The notes beneath the pieces are model-generated. The model saw only the letters and a program-made list of their open reading frames with translations. It was not told the origin of the DNA and searched no databases. Shown piece after piece: positions 1-8,191 of a stretch of DNA of 44,603 nucleotides. Origin of the DNA: Mycobacterium sp. (GTDB lineage: Bacteria; Actinomycetota; Actinomycetes; Mycobacteriales; Mycobacteriaceae); the NCBI GenBank assembly GCA_018882965.1, contig VEQY01000021.1, forward strand, positions 1-44,603, given 5' to 3'. The position numbers and the translations under genes are program-made. Positions within the stretch are counted from its first letter, which is position 1. The number at the start of each line of letters is the position of its first letter.

Positions 1-234
1 TACTGGGCGGTCGGATCATGGTCCATGGTGGTGGACGTTCCCGGAGTCAAGACCTGTGACGACGGCACCCGCCACACCCTGCCGACGACCTACTCCTGGA
101 ACGCCGTCACCAATGTGGGTTGGCGGTCCTTCGTCGACCCCGGCCTGTGCGGAGACGAAGGTGGGATCAAGAACCGGAAGTTCCAGTTGACGCGGATCGG
201 ACCGCCGCCCGGCGCCGGCGTCCCGGCGGAGTAG
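1..234 (+). CDS. C-terminal part of a probable secreted protein
   Basis: The reading frame is open from base 1 and ends at TAG 232-234, so the gene starts left of the window; the ATG at 25 is internal because the frame continues upstream (YWAVGSWS before it). The visible 77 residues contain two cysteines, many aromatic residues and a Pro/Gly-rich tail (GPPPGAGVPAE). This looks like the end of one of the small exported mycobacterial proteins of unknown function, with the two cysteines perhaps forming a disulfide. No enzymatic motif is visible. The stop lies 21 bases before the pgsB-like gene, so the two may be co-transcribed. Function unknown. Confidence 0.6.
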   Translation, partial: YWAVGSWSMVVDVPGVKTCDDGTRHTLPTTYSWNAVTNVGWRSFVDPGLCGDEGGIKNRKFQLTRIGPPPGAGVPAE

Positions 235-255
235 CGGCGGGGGAGGTGATCTCCT

Positions 256-1506
256 GTGCAGGACGTTGATTTCTCGACCTGGATTCCCGGTTGGACATCC
301 CTGGCCTTCGTGCTGGCCTACGGCCTGCTTCTGGTGCGTCAGGCGATCCGGGTACGCAATGCCCGCGAATCCTTTGCCAGCCGGATCCTCGTCACCGGAT
401 CCCGCGGGAAGTCCGGGACGGTGCGGCTGATCCACGCGGCCCTTCGGTATAGCGGGAGAACCGCTTACGGCAAGATCACCGGAACGACGGCGGTCGAACT
501 CATCCCAGACGGGACGGAGGTACCGACGGTTCGCTTCGGCGCGGCGGGCATCAGCGAAATGCCCCAGGCGATGATCCGGGCCGCCCGGGCGAAAGCCGAG
601 TACGGCATCTTCGAGTGCATGGCGATCTCGCCGGATCTAATCCACCTGGTCGACGCCAAGTATGTGCGGCCCAGCATCGTGGTGATCCCGACAATCCGTT
701 TGGACCATCTCGAAGACGAGGGTCTGAGCGAACTCGAGATCGGGATGAACATCTTCGAGGCCGTCGCTGACTGCGACTATCTCGTCACCGGTGTCGATCA
801 GCCCGAGCTGCTCGCTCTGTACCGGCAGTGGTGCGAGGCCAAGGGCATCACGTTGATCGAGGCACGACCGGGAGACGAAACGCCGGCGGTGATCGGTCAC
901 CATCCGACGAACGTGGAGATCGCCCGGCAGGTCTTGCTCCTTCTGGGACTGACCGCCGGGGAGGCTGAGGCCGGGTTGCTGACAGCGAGTACCGAACCCA
1001 ACGCCCTGAACTTTCTGTCCGCATCCACCGAGCACGGAATCACAATTGGCCTGGCCGACATCGGTGCCGCCAATGATCCGCAGTCAGCCGCTGAGGCGCT
1101 GGCGCAGTGGCCACTCGATGACGACGTCGTGATTCCGATTGTGGCCAATCGTTGGGACCGCCCGCTGCGCTCGGTCGTGTTCGCCGGCGCACTGCTCGGA
1201 CGCTTTCCGGTGATCGGAATATCCGGAACGGTGTTCCGCTGGGTGAGAAACCTCACGCCCGGAAGGCTTTCCGACGAGCGGCGACCCTATGGGCGAGCGC
1301 AGGTGTTCAAGCTCAGCCGTTCGCAGGCAGGTGATCCCGAGCGGCTCGCCCGAACCCTGACCCGACTACTGGGGGAGCCGGGCACCGGCAGGTTCGTCCT
1401 GGTCCTCATGGGCAACACCCATGATGCGCAAACTGCTCGCCTGCGGGACACCCTCGCCCAGCGGGGCGTTCGGCTTGAGATGACCTACCAGGACCCGGTG
1501 GACTGA
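256..1506 (+). CDS. pgsB: PgsB/CapB-like poly-gamma-glutamate synthase ligase subunit
   Basis: This 416-residue protein looks like the ATP-dependent amide ligase subunit of poly-gamma-glutamate synthase, a membrane-anchored relative of Mur ligases that activates the gamma-carboxylate of glutamate as a phosphate and extends the chain. An N-terminal hydrophobic segment (about residues 13-28) precedes a P-loop VTGSRGKSGT with Lys52. Further family-type blocks are ECMAISPDLIHL and IPTIRLDHLEDEG, which match the ECMAVNPD and VREDHM blocks of Bacillus PgsB. It is close to the roughly 390-residue Bacillus protein in length. The start is GTG 256, preceded by GGGAGGTGAT. The pgsC-like gene begins 3 bases after its stop, so the two are probably coupled. 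Substrate identity (glutamate or another acid) is inference. Confidence 0.85.
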   Translation: MQDVDFSTWIPGWTSLAFVLAYGLLLVRQAIRVRNARESFASRILVTGSRGKSGTVRLIHAALRYSGRTAYGKITGTTAVELIPDGTEVPTVRFGAAGISEMPQAMIRAARAKAEYGIFECMAISPDLIHLVDAKYVRPSIVVIPTIRLDHLEDEGLSELEIGMNIFEAVADCDYLVTGVDQPELLALYRQWCEAKGITLIEARPGDETPAVIGHHPTNVEIARQVLLLLGLTAGEAEAGLLTASTEPNALNFLSASTEHGITIGLADIGAANDPQSAAEALAQWPLDDDVVIPIVANRWDRPLRSVVFAGALLGRFPVIGISGTVFRWVRNLTPGRLSDERRPYGRAQVFKLSRSQAGDPERLARTLTRLLGEPGTGRFVLVLMGNTHDAQTARLRDTLAQRGVRLEMTYQDPVD

Positions 1507-1509
1507 TCG

Positions 1510-2694
1510 ATGGTCGGGCTGGAAGTCGAGATCGTCCGGGCGACGCTGGTCATCGGACTCACCGTCAGCGGGCTCGTGTACCACTTCACCCGAGTCTCCA
1601 GCGGTGGAGTGGTGACGACTCCGTTCCTGGCGCTTCTGGTCATGACCGGCAGGTGGGACGAGATACTCGGGTGGGCGGTCATCGCCCTGCTCGGAGTATT
1701 GGCGATCAGACTTGTCGCGACACGCTGGCCGGTTCCCCGGTCGTGGCTGTTCTACTTCGGGATCTTCGTCACGACGGCAATTCACGTGGCCGGGTTGGAG
1801 CTGAGCGGATCCGAGACGGCTACGCGACTAGAGGGCCTGGGGCTGTTTCTGTCGGCCGGCCTCTACGTATGCTCAGGGTTGACCGCCTATGACGCTGTGC
1901 GGCAGGGCATCGGACGTACCTTTGTCGCGACGGCGCTTGTCACCGCCGCAATAGTCGCAATCATAATTCCGCTGCGGTATGTCACCACCACCTTCGGCGG
2001 CCCTCAGCCGATGGTGGTCGAAAGTCCGCTTCGCAACCCCGTCCTTGCGTTGATCTGCGTGGGTATGGCCGTTGCGATGCGGATCGGACCGTACTGGGGG
2101 ACCGCGGGCATCATCGGGGGTCTGTATCTGCTCAACATCGCCTCCTGGCAGTCGATCCTCGTCGTGGCTGCTTTCGCCCTGATCGGCTCCTGGATCTACC
2201 GCTCCCTGGCTGACCGGTTGGGCATCTCCCGCAAGGAACGGCTCTACGTGTTGCTGGCGACGGGCTCACTGATGTCCTGGTTCGGGCTTTTCTGGGCCAG
2301 CTGGCTGGGGATTCCCGGGGCAGCCGAAGTATCGGCGTACCCGATCGAACCCTTGATCGTCATCGGCCTGATGATCGGGGAGACCGTGCGCTACGGGGTA
2401 GCGCGCACGGTTGCCGGCTCAGCCGTCGTCTTCGCGGTCACTGCCGCCGCCGCCGCGATCCTGACGGCCAATCCGGACCTGACCCTGGTGGTGCTGGCCG
2501 CGGCAATGGCCCTGGTCATAGCAATCATCGCGCTCTCGCTGATCCGGGTCAGGCATGAGTGGGCGGTTGCGCTCAAGGGCGGTGACCGCTGGGGAGTGCA
2601 GCCGCAGAATCTCTCCGCAATGCTGTCGCCCCGGACACAGATCCGCGCGCTGGACGCTGCGCCGGATTCGGGTAAGGACTCCCCACGTGAATGA
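1510..2694 (+). CDS. pgsC: PgsC/CapC-like membrane protein with two PgsC-like halves
   Basis: This 394-residue polytopic membrane protein is the likely partner of the ligase at 256. PgsC of Bacillus is about 150 residues. Here two such units seem to follow each other: residues 1-165, with SSGGVVTTPFLALL and then a Trp/Ile-rich helix ending in ATRWPVPRS, and residues 178-345, with YWGTAGIIGGLYLL followed by a helix ending in ADRLGISRK. Each half then has a Gly-rich segment (GLGLFLSAGLYV and PLIVIGLMIGETV) that aligns with the GIGVIIPGLIAN block of PgsC. About ten membrane segments are expected. A hydrophilic tail of about 40 residues ends the protein. No pgsA or pgsE candidate is visible nearby. 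The start ATG 1510 is 3 bases after the upstream stop. Confidence 0.75.
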   Translation: MVGLEVEIVRATLVIGLTVSGLVYHFTRVSSGGVVTTPFLALLVMTGRWDEILGWAVIALLGVLAIRLVATRWPVPRSWLFYFGIFVTTAIHVAGLELSGSETATRLEGLGLFLSAGLYVCSGLTAYDAVRQGIGRTFVATALVTAAIVAIIIPLRYVTTTFGGPQPMVVESPLRNPVLALICVGMAVAMRIGPYWGTAGIIGGLYLLNIASWQSILVVAAFALIGSWIYRSLADRLGISRKERLYVLLATGSLMSWFGLFWASWLGIPGAAEVSAYPIEPLIVIGLMIGETVRYGVARTVAGSAVVFAVTAAAAAILTANPDLTLVVLAAAMALVIAIIALSLIRVRHEWAVALKGGDRWGVQPQNLSAMLSPRTQIRALDAAPDSGKDSPRE

Positions 2695-2731
2695 TCACTT
2701 CCGAGCTCCGCGATCTTCAGCCCGGAACCGG

Positions 2732-3679
2732 TTACCGCTGGGCGAAAGAAGTCGCAACCACGGGTGTGGTTCCTGCCTGACGAGGGACTCCAGCGATACC
2801 GGTCACGGGAGTGTGCAGGTCGGCTAGCAGACGCTTTCCGGTGCTGCTCTCGGGCGACCCCGGCAAGGGCACCGCGTAGACGTGGCCGGCGAGGTCAGAG
2901 ACGTAGGCTGCGGCTGCGTCGAGGTCGACGACGAGGCCGATAGCCTCGCTGAATCCGTCCGCGAGAATTTCCGGGCAGTTGCCGGGCTCGCCGTATGCGG
3001 GTAGCGGGGCACGGTTGAGTGTGTTGCCCTTTGGCGGCGCACCACGGTCGGTCCAGTACAGGACGCCGCCGGCGATCTCCAAGTCGATCGGTTCGGGCAG
3101 ACACTCCCAGAGGATCTCGATATCGGTGCGGTTTCGCGGGGTTTCGCCCTGCGCAATCCGTACCGGGGCTCGAAGGATTTTCCCGACTCCGCCGTCCAAC
3201 GGCCCCTTCTGCGTCCAGTAAAGATATTCCCCCTCGTCATCGACGGTGATGCCCACGCACTCGTTTTCACTACCGGATTCGTTGACCACTAGGTCGTGAA
3301 GGTCACTGCCGTCAAGATGCGCACGACTGACGCGGTGCCCTTCACGATCGCCCCAGTAGAGCCAATCACCATGCAAGCTCAATTGCTTTGGGGTAGTGAC
3401 AGCACCGGGCGCGGTGAGATCGCGGCGGTCGGTGCCGTCGACATTGATCGCGTGAACGCCGCCGTTGCGGGCGGTGAAGTCAAAGGCGTCTTCGCCGGTC
3501 ATACCTGGCCGAAGCGACGGCTTTCCCATGGTCGTCCAGTACACGACACCATCGGCACATTGCACGCCGTCGGGGTTCGACCCCGTGTCGGCGAAAACCT
3601 GTTCGAACTCGCCGGTCGCCACGTCAATGGTGTAGAAGCGATCGCTTGTAATCCCCAGCGCGATCAGCCTGTGGTACAC
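2732..3679 (-). CDS. YWTD-repeat beta-propeller protein
   Basis: This 315-residue protein is built from LDL-receptor class B (YWTD-type) repeats, which fold as a beta-propeller. Visible blade signatures are VVYWTTMG, WLYWGDREGHRVSRA, YLYWTQKG and VLYWTDRG, each followed by a turn and a basic strand such as KILRAPV. There is no signal peptide or lipobox, so it is probably cytoplasmic, which is unusual for a fold mostly known from extracellular proteins. Such propellers bind ligands or act as scaffolds; no catalytic residues can be named. The start is GTG 3679 with GGAAGGA seven bases upstream. It is convergent with the pgsC-like gene. Its leader contains the tandem repeat at 3687-3740. Confidence 0.75.
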   Translation of the reverse strand: MYHRLIALGITSDRFYTIDVATGEFEQVFADTGSNPDGVQCADGVVYWTTMGKPSLRPGMTGEDAFDFTARNGGVHAINVDGTDRRDLTAPGAVTTPKQLSLHGDWLYWGDREGHRVSRAHLDGSDLHDLVVNESGSENECVGITVDDEGEYLYWTQKGPLDGGVGKILRAPVRIAQGETPRNRTDIEILWECLPEPIDLEIAGGVLYWTDRGAPPKGNTLNRAPLPAYGEPGNCPEILADGFSEAIGLVVDLDAAAAYVSDLAGHVYAVPLPGSPESSTGKRLLADLHTPVTGIAGVPRQAGTTPVVATSFAQR

Positions 3680-3686
3680 AGCCGTT

Positions 3687-3740
3687 CCTTCCCGGCCATT
3701 CCTTCCCGGCCATTCCTTCCCGGCCGTCCTTCCCGGCGAT
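3687..3740 (-). repeat. Four tandem 13-14 bp repeats carrying Shine-Dalgarno-like cores
   Basis: On the + strand the unit is CCTTCCCGGCCATT, present at 3687-3700 and 3701-3714, followed by two 13-base variants at 3715-3727 and 3728-3740. Read on the coding strand of the YWTD gene, every unit contains GGGAAGG; the copy nearest the start (GGAAGGA) serves as its ribosome binding site. A TANNNT box (TATCAT, 3750-3745) lies just upstream, so the repeats would make up nearly all of the 5' leader. Confidence 0.7.
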
Positions 3741-4143
3741 ACCGATGATAACCAGCCGGGTGCCCACCACCATAAGGTGCGGATGCCGCCTGATTAACCG
3801 GCTGAGCAGGGGGTATCTCAACTGACATAATGTGGCTTATCGGCATACGGTAACTGCACGGCATCACCGTGTGCGGGCCGCCGGCCCGGCCCGGCGCTCC
3901 CGGATCGCCGTGTGACGACGGCCGACTGACTGGCGCGCGCCCGAGGTGGCGCCCGACGGCCCGAACCCCGGACGGTTGCCGCCCGGGGAACGGCGCGCGG
4001 ATCCCGCATCGGGTTCCCAGAGCCGCCGGCGGCTCATCCGGTCGCCGGAGTCTGCTGGAAACCACTCCCCGTGGATCACGGGCCCCGTCGCCATTCCGTC
4101 ACTGTGACGAAACTACCCAAGGGCTCGCGTAGCATTTCGGTTG
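3741..4143. other. Divergent intergenic region, no convincing gene
   Basis: This 400-base stretch separates the reverse YWTD gene from the forward membrane-protein gene. Open frames on both strands here are Arg/Pro/Gly-rich and look like GC-bias artefacts. Recognisable sites are TATCAT at 3750-3745 (reverse strand) as a -10 candidate for the YWTD gene and TAGCAT at 4130-4135 for the membrane protein. An AT-richer patch around 3811-3850 contains CATAAT, a further weak -10 candidate whose target is unclear. Confidence 0.5.
4130..4135 (+). promoter_or_regulatory. -10 box of a probable leaderless promoter for the 4144 gene
   Basis: TAGCAT fits the mycobacterial TANNNT -10 consensus. Counting its last T as -7 puts +1 near 4142, two bases before ATG 4144. 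There is no good Shine-Dalgarno sequence for that start, which agrees with leaderless translation. No clear -35 is visible. Confidence 0.4.
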
Positions 4144-4518
4144 ATGAACATGCCGCGCATTATCTTCAGCTTCTCGATCATCTTCGTCCTGCTGGGTCTC
4201 GGCGCCTATCTGCTGACCGGCAGGCAGTCAGTGACCGCGTTGATCCCCGCGATCTTCGGATTGCTGCTCGCCGGCGCCGGCGCGCTGTCGCGGAAGACAC
4301 CCAAGCACGGCGGTCACCTAGCCGCCGTGATCGGTCTGCTGGGGTTCCTGGGCACCGCACGCAGCTTCGGCAAGGTTCCCGCCCTGCTCTCGGGTGAGCC
4401 CGTGCAGCGCGCCTCGGCGGTCGGGGTCCAGGCGGTCTTCGCCGTGCTGTGCCTGATCTTCGTCGGCCTGTGCGTGAAGTCGTTCGTCGACACCCGCAGG
4501 GCGCGTACGCAGTCATAA
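4144..4518 (+). CDS. Small four-helix membrane protein of unknown function
   Basis: This 124-residue protein begins at ATG 4144 (a TTG directly before it and an ATG two codons on are alternatives). It has four hydrophobic segments: around residues 5-22 (IIFSFSIIFVLLGLGAYLL), 31-47, 57-72 and 95-112, joined by short basic or polar loops, with a charged C-terminal tail DTRRARTQS. This hairpin-pair pattern is common among uncharacterised actinobacterial membrane proteins. No motif suggests an activity. The secreted-protein gene follows after 7 bases, so the two are probably one transcript. Confidence 0.75.
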   Translation: MNMPRIIFSFSIIFVLLGLGAYLLTGRQSVTALIPAIFGLLLAGAGALSRKTPKHGGHLAAVIGLLGFLGTARSFGKVPALLSGEPVQRASAVGVQAVFAVLCLIFVGLCVKSFVDTRRARTQS

Positions 4519-4525
4519 TCGACGG

Positions 4526-5125
4526 ATGGCCCCGAGCCGGTTGTCGCCCCTGCGGATCGCCACCGCCACACTGGCCACCGCCGTCGCCCTGACATCGCCC
4601 GGGATCGGGTCCGCCGACGACGCGACGCCCCGCTTGCCCGGATTCGTTCCCTCCCCGTCGGACTGGGCGCCGAACTTCTCCGTGTACCCCTACAACCTGT
4701 GGCAGATCCGGGTGACGCCGGAGCAGGTCACCGCCGAGCGGGAGGCATGCCAGTGGTTCAACGCCCAGTACGACGCGCTGCGCGATCAGATCTACGGCCT
4801 CCAGCGCGATCTGGGTGGCGTTTCGGACGACTGGACGTCCCCTGGTGTCGGGCAACGCGCCGCTGTGGTGAAGGCGAATACCGATCAGTCAGCCGCTTTT
4901 CTCGAGCCGCGTGCCCGGGCGCTGTTCATCGTCAACTATCCCGATCGCAGCGAGTATTCACCGCTGTTCCACGGTGACTCGTTTCACTATCTGTGGTTCC
5001 AGCTGACGCAGATCAGCGATAAGGTCACCCGCCAGGTTCCGTCCGGGCAGATCAACGCGAACGTTGCCACGATGAACGTCTACGGCTCCGCGATCCGGGA
5101 CTCCGGAGTGTGTAACGGCGCCTAG
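4526..5125 (+). CDS. Secreted protein of unknown function
   Basis: This 199-residue protein has an N-terminal export signal: basic residues, a hydrophobic stretch (ATATLATAVALTSP), and a likely cleavage site near GSADDA around residue 31. The mature part is rich in aromatic residues and contains two cysteines (in EREACQWFNAQ and at the end, GVCNGA), which may form a disulfide. No known catalytic motif was recognised. Its stop codon shares the palindrome CTAG with the stop of the convergent amidohydrolase gene, so the two coding regions overlap by four bases. It probably follows the membrane protein in an operon. Confidence 0.8.
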   Translation: MAPSRLSPLRIATATLATAVALTSPGIGSADDATPRLPGFVPSPSDWAPNFSVYPYNLWQIRVTPEQVTAEREACQWFNAQYDALRDQIYGLQRDLGGVSDDWTSPGVGQRAAVVKANTDQSAAFLEPRARALFIVNYPDRSEYSPLFHGDSFHYLWFQLTQISDKVTRQVPSGQINANVATMNVYGSAIRDSGVCNGA

Positions 5126-6735
5126 GCCGACCACACCACGCGGCCGTCGAGGTAGGTCGCACGCACGTCGATGGAGCCGAGTTCACGCACGGGAGTGGTA
5201 CGGGGATCACGGCCCAGCCAGACCATGTCGGCGCTCGCCCCCGGCACCAGAGTGCCCCAGCGCTGCTCCGCGAAGGCCTGAAACGCCACCCCGGCGGTGT
5301 AGGCCGTCAACGCCTGCTCAATCGGCACGATCTCCTGGGGGGTCCAACCCCCTTCGGGTGAGCCGTCGGGGGTCTGCCGCGACACCGCCACCGCGATGCC
5401 TTCCAGCGGGTGGCCGGAAGACACCGGCCAGTCCGATCCGAACGCCAGCCGTGCACCGGACTGCAGCAGGGTCGCCATCCGGTACTGCCGCTCCGCGCGC
5501 TCAACACCAAGCCTCGGGATGGTCAGCTCCGTCATCGCGGGATCTAACTGAGCCCACAGCGGCTGCATGTTGGGGATCACATCGAGTCGCGCGAAGCGGC
5601 CGATGTCGGCATCGTCAGCCAGTTGCACGTGGGCGATGACCGCACGGCGGTCCCGCGGCCCGTTGTGCCGTGCCACGTACTCGATTGCGTCGAGGGCCTG
5701 GCGGACCGCGGCGTCACCGATGGCATGGATGTGAATCTGGAATCCGAGATCATCCACTTGCCGGGCCGCTTCGGCCAGGGATTCACCGGACCAGTTACGC
5801 AGCCCGTGGGTGTGCAGCGCCGAGCAGTAGGGTTCCAGAAGCGCCCCGGTTTCGTTTTCCACCACCCCGTCGGCGAAGAATTTCACCGTCTGAGCGCTCA
5901 GCAGTACCGATCCCGTCTGCTCGACCCGCTTCCGCGACTCAGTGAACTGACGCACCTGGGTATCGAAGTGGCGGGGATCGGCATAGAGCGCGAGGTTCAT
6001 GCGCATCCGCAGGCCATCGCCCTCCGCAGCAGCGACATAGGTGTCCACATCGGGCGGCTCAACCCATGCGTCCTGCACCCAGGTCACCCCGCGGGCCAGC
6101 AGATAGTCCGCGGCCGCGCGCAGGGCGGCGAGGCGGGCGCGCTCGTCAGAGCGCGGCATCACATTCAGAACCAGGTCGACGGCACCCCATTCTCGCAAGG
6201 TGCCCAGCACTGAACCGTCGGGGCGATGGGGTATCTCGCCGAGCACGGGGTCCGGTGTGTCAGCGGTGATGCCGGCGCGGTCGATGGCGACCGTGTTGCA
6301 CCACACCGTGTGGTAGTCCCAGGCCCGCAGCACCACCGGGCGATCGGGTACGGCGGCATCCAGCCAGCGGGAGTCGAACAGTCCGCCCGGGGCGAGGCTG
6401 CTGTCATAGGAGGCGCCGGTGATCCACTCCAGATCCGGATGCTCTCGCGCAAAGGACCCAACAACCGAAATGATCTCATCCACCGAGTGGCACTCACGTA
6501 CGGCCGGCCCGGCAGCCTCCAGTCCCCCGTTCAGCGGGTGCGCGTGGCCATCGCCGAAGGAAGCCATGAGAAACCCGCCACCCAGATCGACCGTCGCAAC
6601 AGAGCGTGCAGCGGCCCTCGCGCGGGCTTGTTCGCCCGCAGCCTCAACCAGTCCGTCGGACACCAGCAGCGCGTCGGTGTCACCGAGTCCGGTCCAGACC
6701 GTGCCACCGGTGAACAACCGTGAATCGGCGGTCAC
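5122..6735 (-). CDS. YtcJ-type metal-dependent amidohydrolase
   Basis: This 537-residue protein belongs to the amidohydrolase 3 (YtcJ-like) branch of the amidohydrolase superfamily, enzymes that hydrolyse amides or related bonds with one or two metal ions in a TIM barrel. Metal-site motifs are visible in order: DGHAHP near residue 62, KFFADGVVENETG, HIHAIGD, AHVQ and FGSDWPVSS. The C-terminus closes the small beta domain (GASADMVWLGRDP). There is no export signal, so it acts in the cytoplasm. Substrate is unknown. The start GTG 6735 overlaps the upstream lipase stop as GTGA, so it is translationally coupled as the last gene of the operon. A paralogue of the same family lies at 43331. Confidence 0.85.
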   Translation of the reverse strand: MTADSRLFTGGTVWTGLGDTDALLVSDGLVEAAGEQARARAAARSVATVDLGGGFLMASFGDGHAHPLNGGLEAAGPAVRECHSVDEIISVVGSFAREHPDLEWITGASYDSSLAPGGLFDSRWLDAAVPDRPVVLRAWDYHTVWCNTVAIDRAGITADTPDPVLGEIPHRPDGSVLGTLREWGAVDLVLNVMPRSDERARLAALRAAADYLLARGVTWVQDAWVEPPDVDTYVAAAEGDGLRMRMNLALYADPRHFDTQVRQFTESRKRVEQTGSVLLSAQTVKFFADGVVENETGALLEPYCSALHTHGLRNWSGESLAEAARQVDDLGFQIHIHAIGDAAVRQALDAIEYVARHNGPRDRRAVIAHVQLADDADIGRFARLDVIPNMQPLWAQLDPAMTELTIPRLGVERAERQYRMATLLQSGARLAFGSDWPVSSGHPLEGIAVAVSRQTPDGSPEGGWTPQEIVPIEQALTAYTAGVAFQAFAEQRWGTLVPGASADMVWLGRDPRTTPVRELGSIDVRATYLDGRVVWSA

Positions 6736-7559
6736 TGCGAATGAGTTCGGATGAAGTCGACCAGAACACGGGCGACCTCGTCGGAGTAGAGCAGGGACAG
6801 GTGTCCGTGGCCGTCAATGGCGACGTCATGTCCCCCGCGCTGGGCGATCTCACTCGTGGTCGGCGGGTGCACGATGTTGTCATGGGTGGAGTAGACACTC
6901 AGCGTCGGTGCGACGACGGGGCGATCACGGCGCTCATTGAGGAACTGGCCGTCTTCGCGCAGTTCGCCCCCGACCTTGCCCAGGATCGGTCCTCGCCATT
7001 TCACCCCGCCGTGCGGAGTGCCGATGGTGACGCAGTGGGCCACTCGGCGCTCGCCGTCCGGGGTGTGCGAGTACTCCAGGCAGACCAACCCGCCCAGCGA
7101 GTGCGCGACCAGCGTGACCTGCTCGGCACCGGTCTCCCTGCAGACCGATTCGACGAACTTGGCCAGCCGCGGCACATTGTGGTGGATCGACTCCGTCCAT
7201 GGATAGTTGAATCCGAAGAGCGGCCCGAGTTCAGCTTTGCGGAGCTGCCGGGCCAGCCACCAGAAGTCGGCCCGGTTCTGGAAGTAGCCGTGCACGAAGA
7301 TCACCGGGACCGGCCGGCTCGAGACACGTGCAGGTGCGGATCCCATCCTGCGGCCGACGAGGTAGTAGAGGGGAACGAGCGGCTGGGTGACCATCACGTA
7401 GCCGAATTCCCGCAGCATGGCCCGGGCGTGCCGTATCCCCGAGCGGCGGTCGACGTGCCGCGACATCATCAGATATGACGCGAAGAGATAGACCAGCGCA
7501 CCAGCGGCCAGGGCACCGATGACGCCGATCAGCAGGTACTCGGTGGTCCGCAGCGTCAC
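6732..7559 (-). CDS. Alpha/beta hydrolase, membrane-anchored lipase/esterase-like
   Basis: This protein has an N-terminal membrane segment (LLIGVIGALAAGALVYLFA) followed by an alpha/beta hydrolase domain. The oxyanion-loop motif is VIFVHGYFQNR and the nucleophile elbow is VAHSLGG; the acid is probably in YSTHDNIV and the histidine in IDGHGHLSL. The set resembles class 2 lipases/esterases, which cut ester bonds of lipids. I place the start at GTG 7559 (275 residues) because it overlaps the MOSC stop as GTGA, the spacing used throughout this operon; a GTG at 7580 would add seven residues inside the MOSC gene. It probably sits in the membrane with the catalytic domain on one face; the side is not clear. 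Confidence 0.8.
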   Translation of the reverse strand: MTLRTTEYLLIGVIGALAAGALVYLFASYLMMSRHVDRRSGIRHARAMLREFGYVMVTQPLVPLYYLVGRRMGSAPARVSSRPVPVIFVHGYFQNRADFWWLARQLRKAELGPLFGFNYPWTESIHHNVPRLAKFVESVCRETGAEQVTLVAHSLGGLVCLEYSHTPDGERRVAHCVTIGTPHGGVKWRGPILGKVGGELREDGQFLNERRDRPVVAPTLSVYSTHDNIVHPPTTSEIAQRGGHDVAIDGHGHLSLLYSDEVARVLVDFIRTHSQ

Positions 7560-8191
7560 CGCGCTATGGTATCGAGCCACTCCCGCCAGTCCGGCGCAAG
7601 ATCGCTGGTCGCCCTGAGCACCTCCAGATCGGCGCGATCACCGGTCTTACAGGCGAATGCCTGCGCGATGCTGGCGGCACCGGCCGGACGGTCGATGACC
7701 TCGATCGGGTCATCGGCACACACCGGACCCTCCTCGACGATGCGCAGGTAGGCGCCCGGGCGGCGGGCGGCGGTGAACGCCTTGATCAGGCCGGGTCGCC
7801 CCCAAAACCCGGCCAACACGCGACAGGGAGTCCGGGGCGCGGTCACAGCGACCACAGCAGCGCCGATCCGCCATCTCTCACCGATCAGGGCGTTGGTGAT
7901 ATCCAGGCCCGCGGTGGTGAGGTTCTCTCCGAAGCGACCGTTGCCGATGGGAATCCCCAACTGCTGTTCCCACCAGTCGGCATCTTCGCGCGCGTAGGCA
8001 TAGACGGCCTGCCACGTGCCGCCGTGGTGGACCCGATTCATCACCCTGTCGCCCTCGACCGCGTCTGCGGCCAGGAGGCGGACCCCATCGAACGGCCGTT
8101 TGTCGATACCGCTGCCCGCAGCGCCGCTCCACTTCTCCCCCGCGTGCAGATCGGCGGCCACGTTGACCGAGAGCAAGCGCGCGGCCGTCAT
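7556..8191 (-). CDS. MOSC domain protein (YiiM-like)
   Basis: This 211-residue protein is a single MOSC domain of the YiiM type. Members bind molybdenum cofactor through a conserved cysteine; Escherichia coli YiiM detoxifies N-hydroxylated bases such as 6-hydroxylaminopurine. Visible family blocks are FGENLTTAGLDI, IGERWRIGAAVVAVTAPRTP followed by CRVLAGFWG (the expected cofactor cysteine), and the N-terminal GIDKRPF. The open frame extends further upstream to 8434, but that part lies within the SDR gene. ATG 8191 overlaps the SDR stop as ATGA and gives the normal family length. The natural substrate here is unknown. Confidence 0.85.
   Translation of the reverse strand: MTAARLLSVNVAADLHAGEKWSGAAGSGIDKRPFDGVRLLAADAVEGDRVMNRVHHGGTWQAVYAYAREDADWWEQQLGIPIGNGRFGENLTTAGLDITNALIGERWRIGAAVVAVTAPRTPCRVLAGFWGRPGLIKAFTAARRPGAYLRIVEEGPVCADDPIEVIDRPAGAASIAQAFACKTGDRADLEVLRATSDLAPDWREWLDTIAR

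Noticed and set aside
1..234. Possible paralogy between the first partial protein and the secreted protein at 15846
   Set aside because: Both have spaced Trp/Cys residues and a C-x-DG motif, but I could not align them convincingly over their lengths.
3664..4132. Open frames in both directions in the gap before 4144
   Set aside because: Products are Pro/Arg/Gly-rich with no ribosome binding site and one of them runs through the tandem repeats; treated as non-coding.
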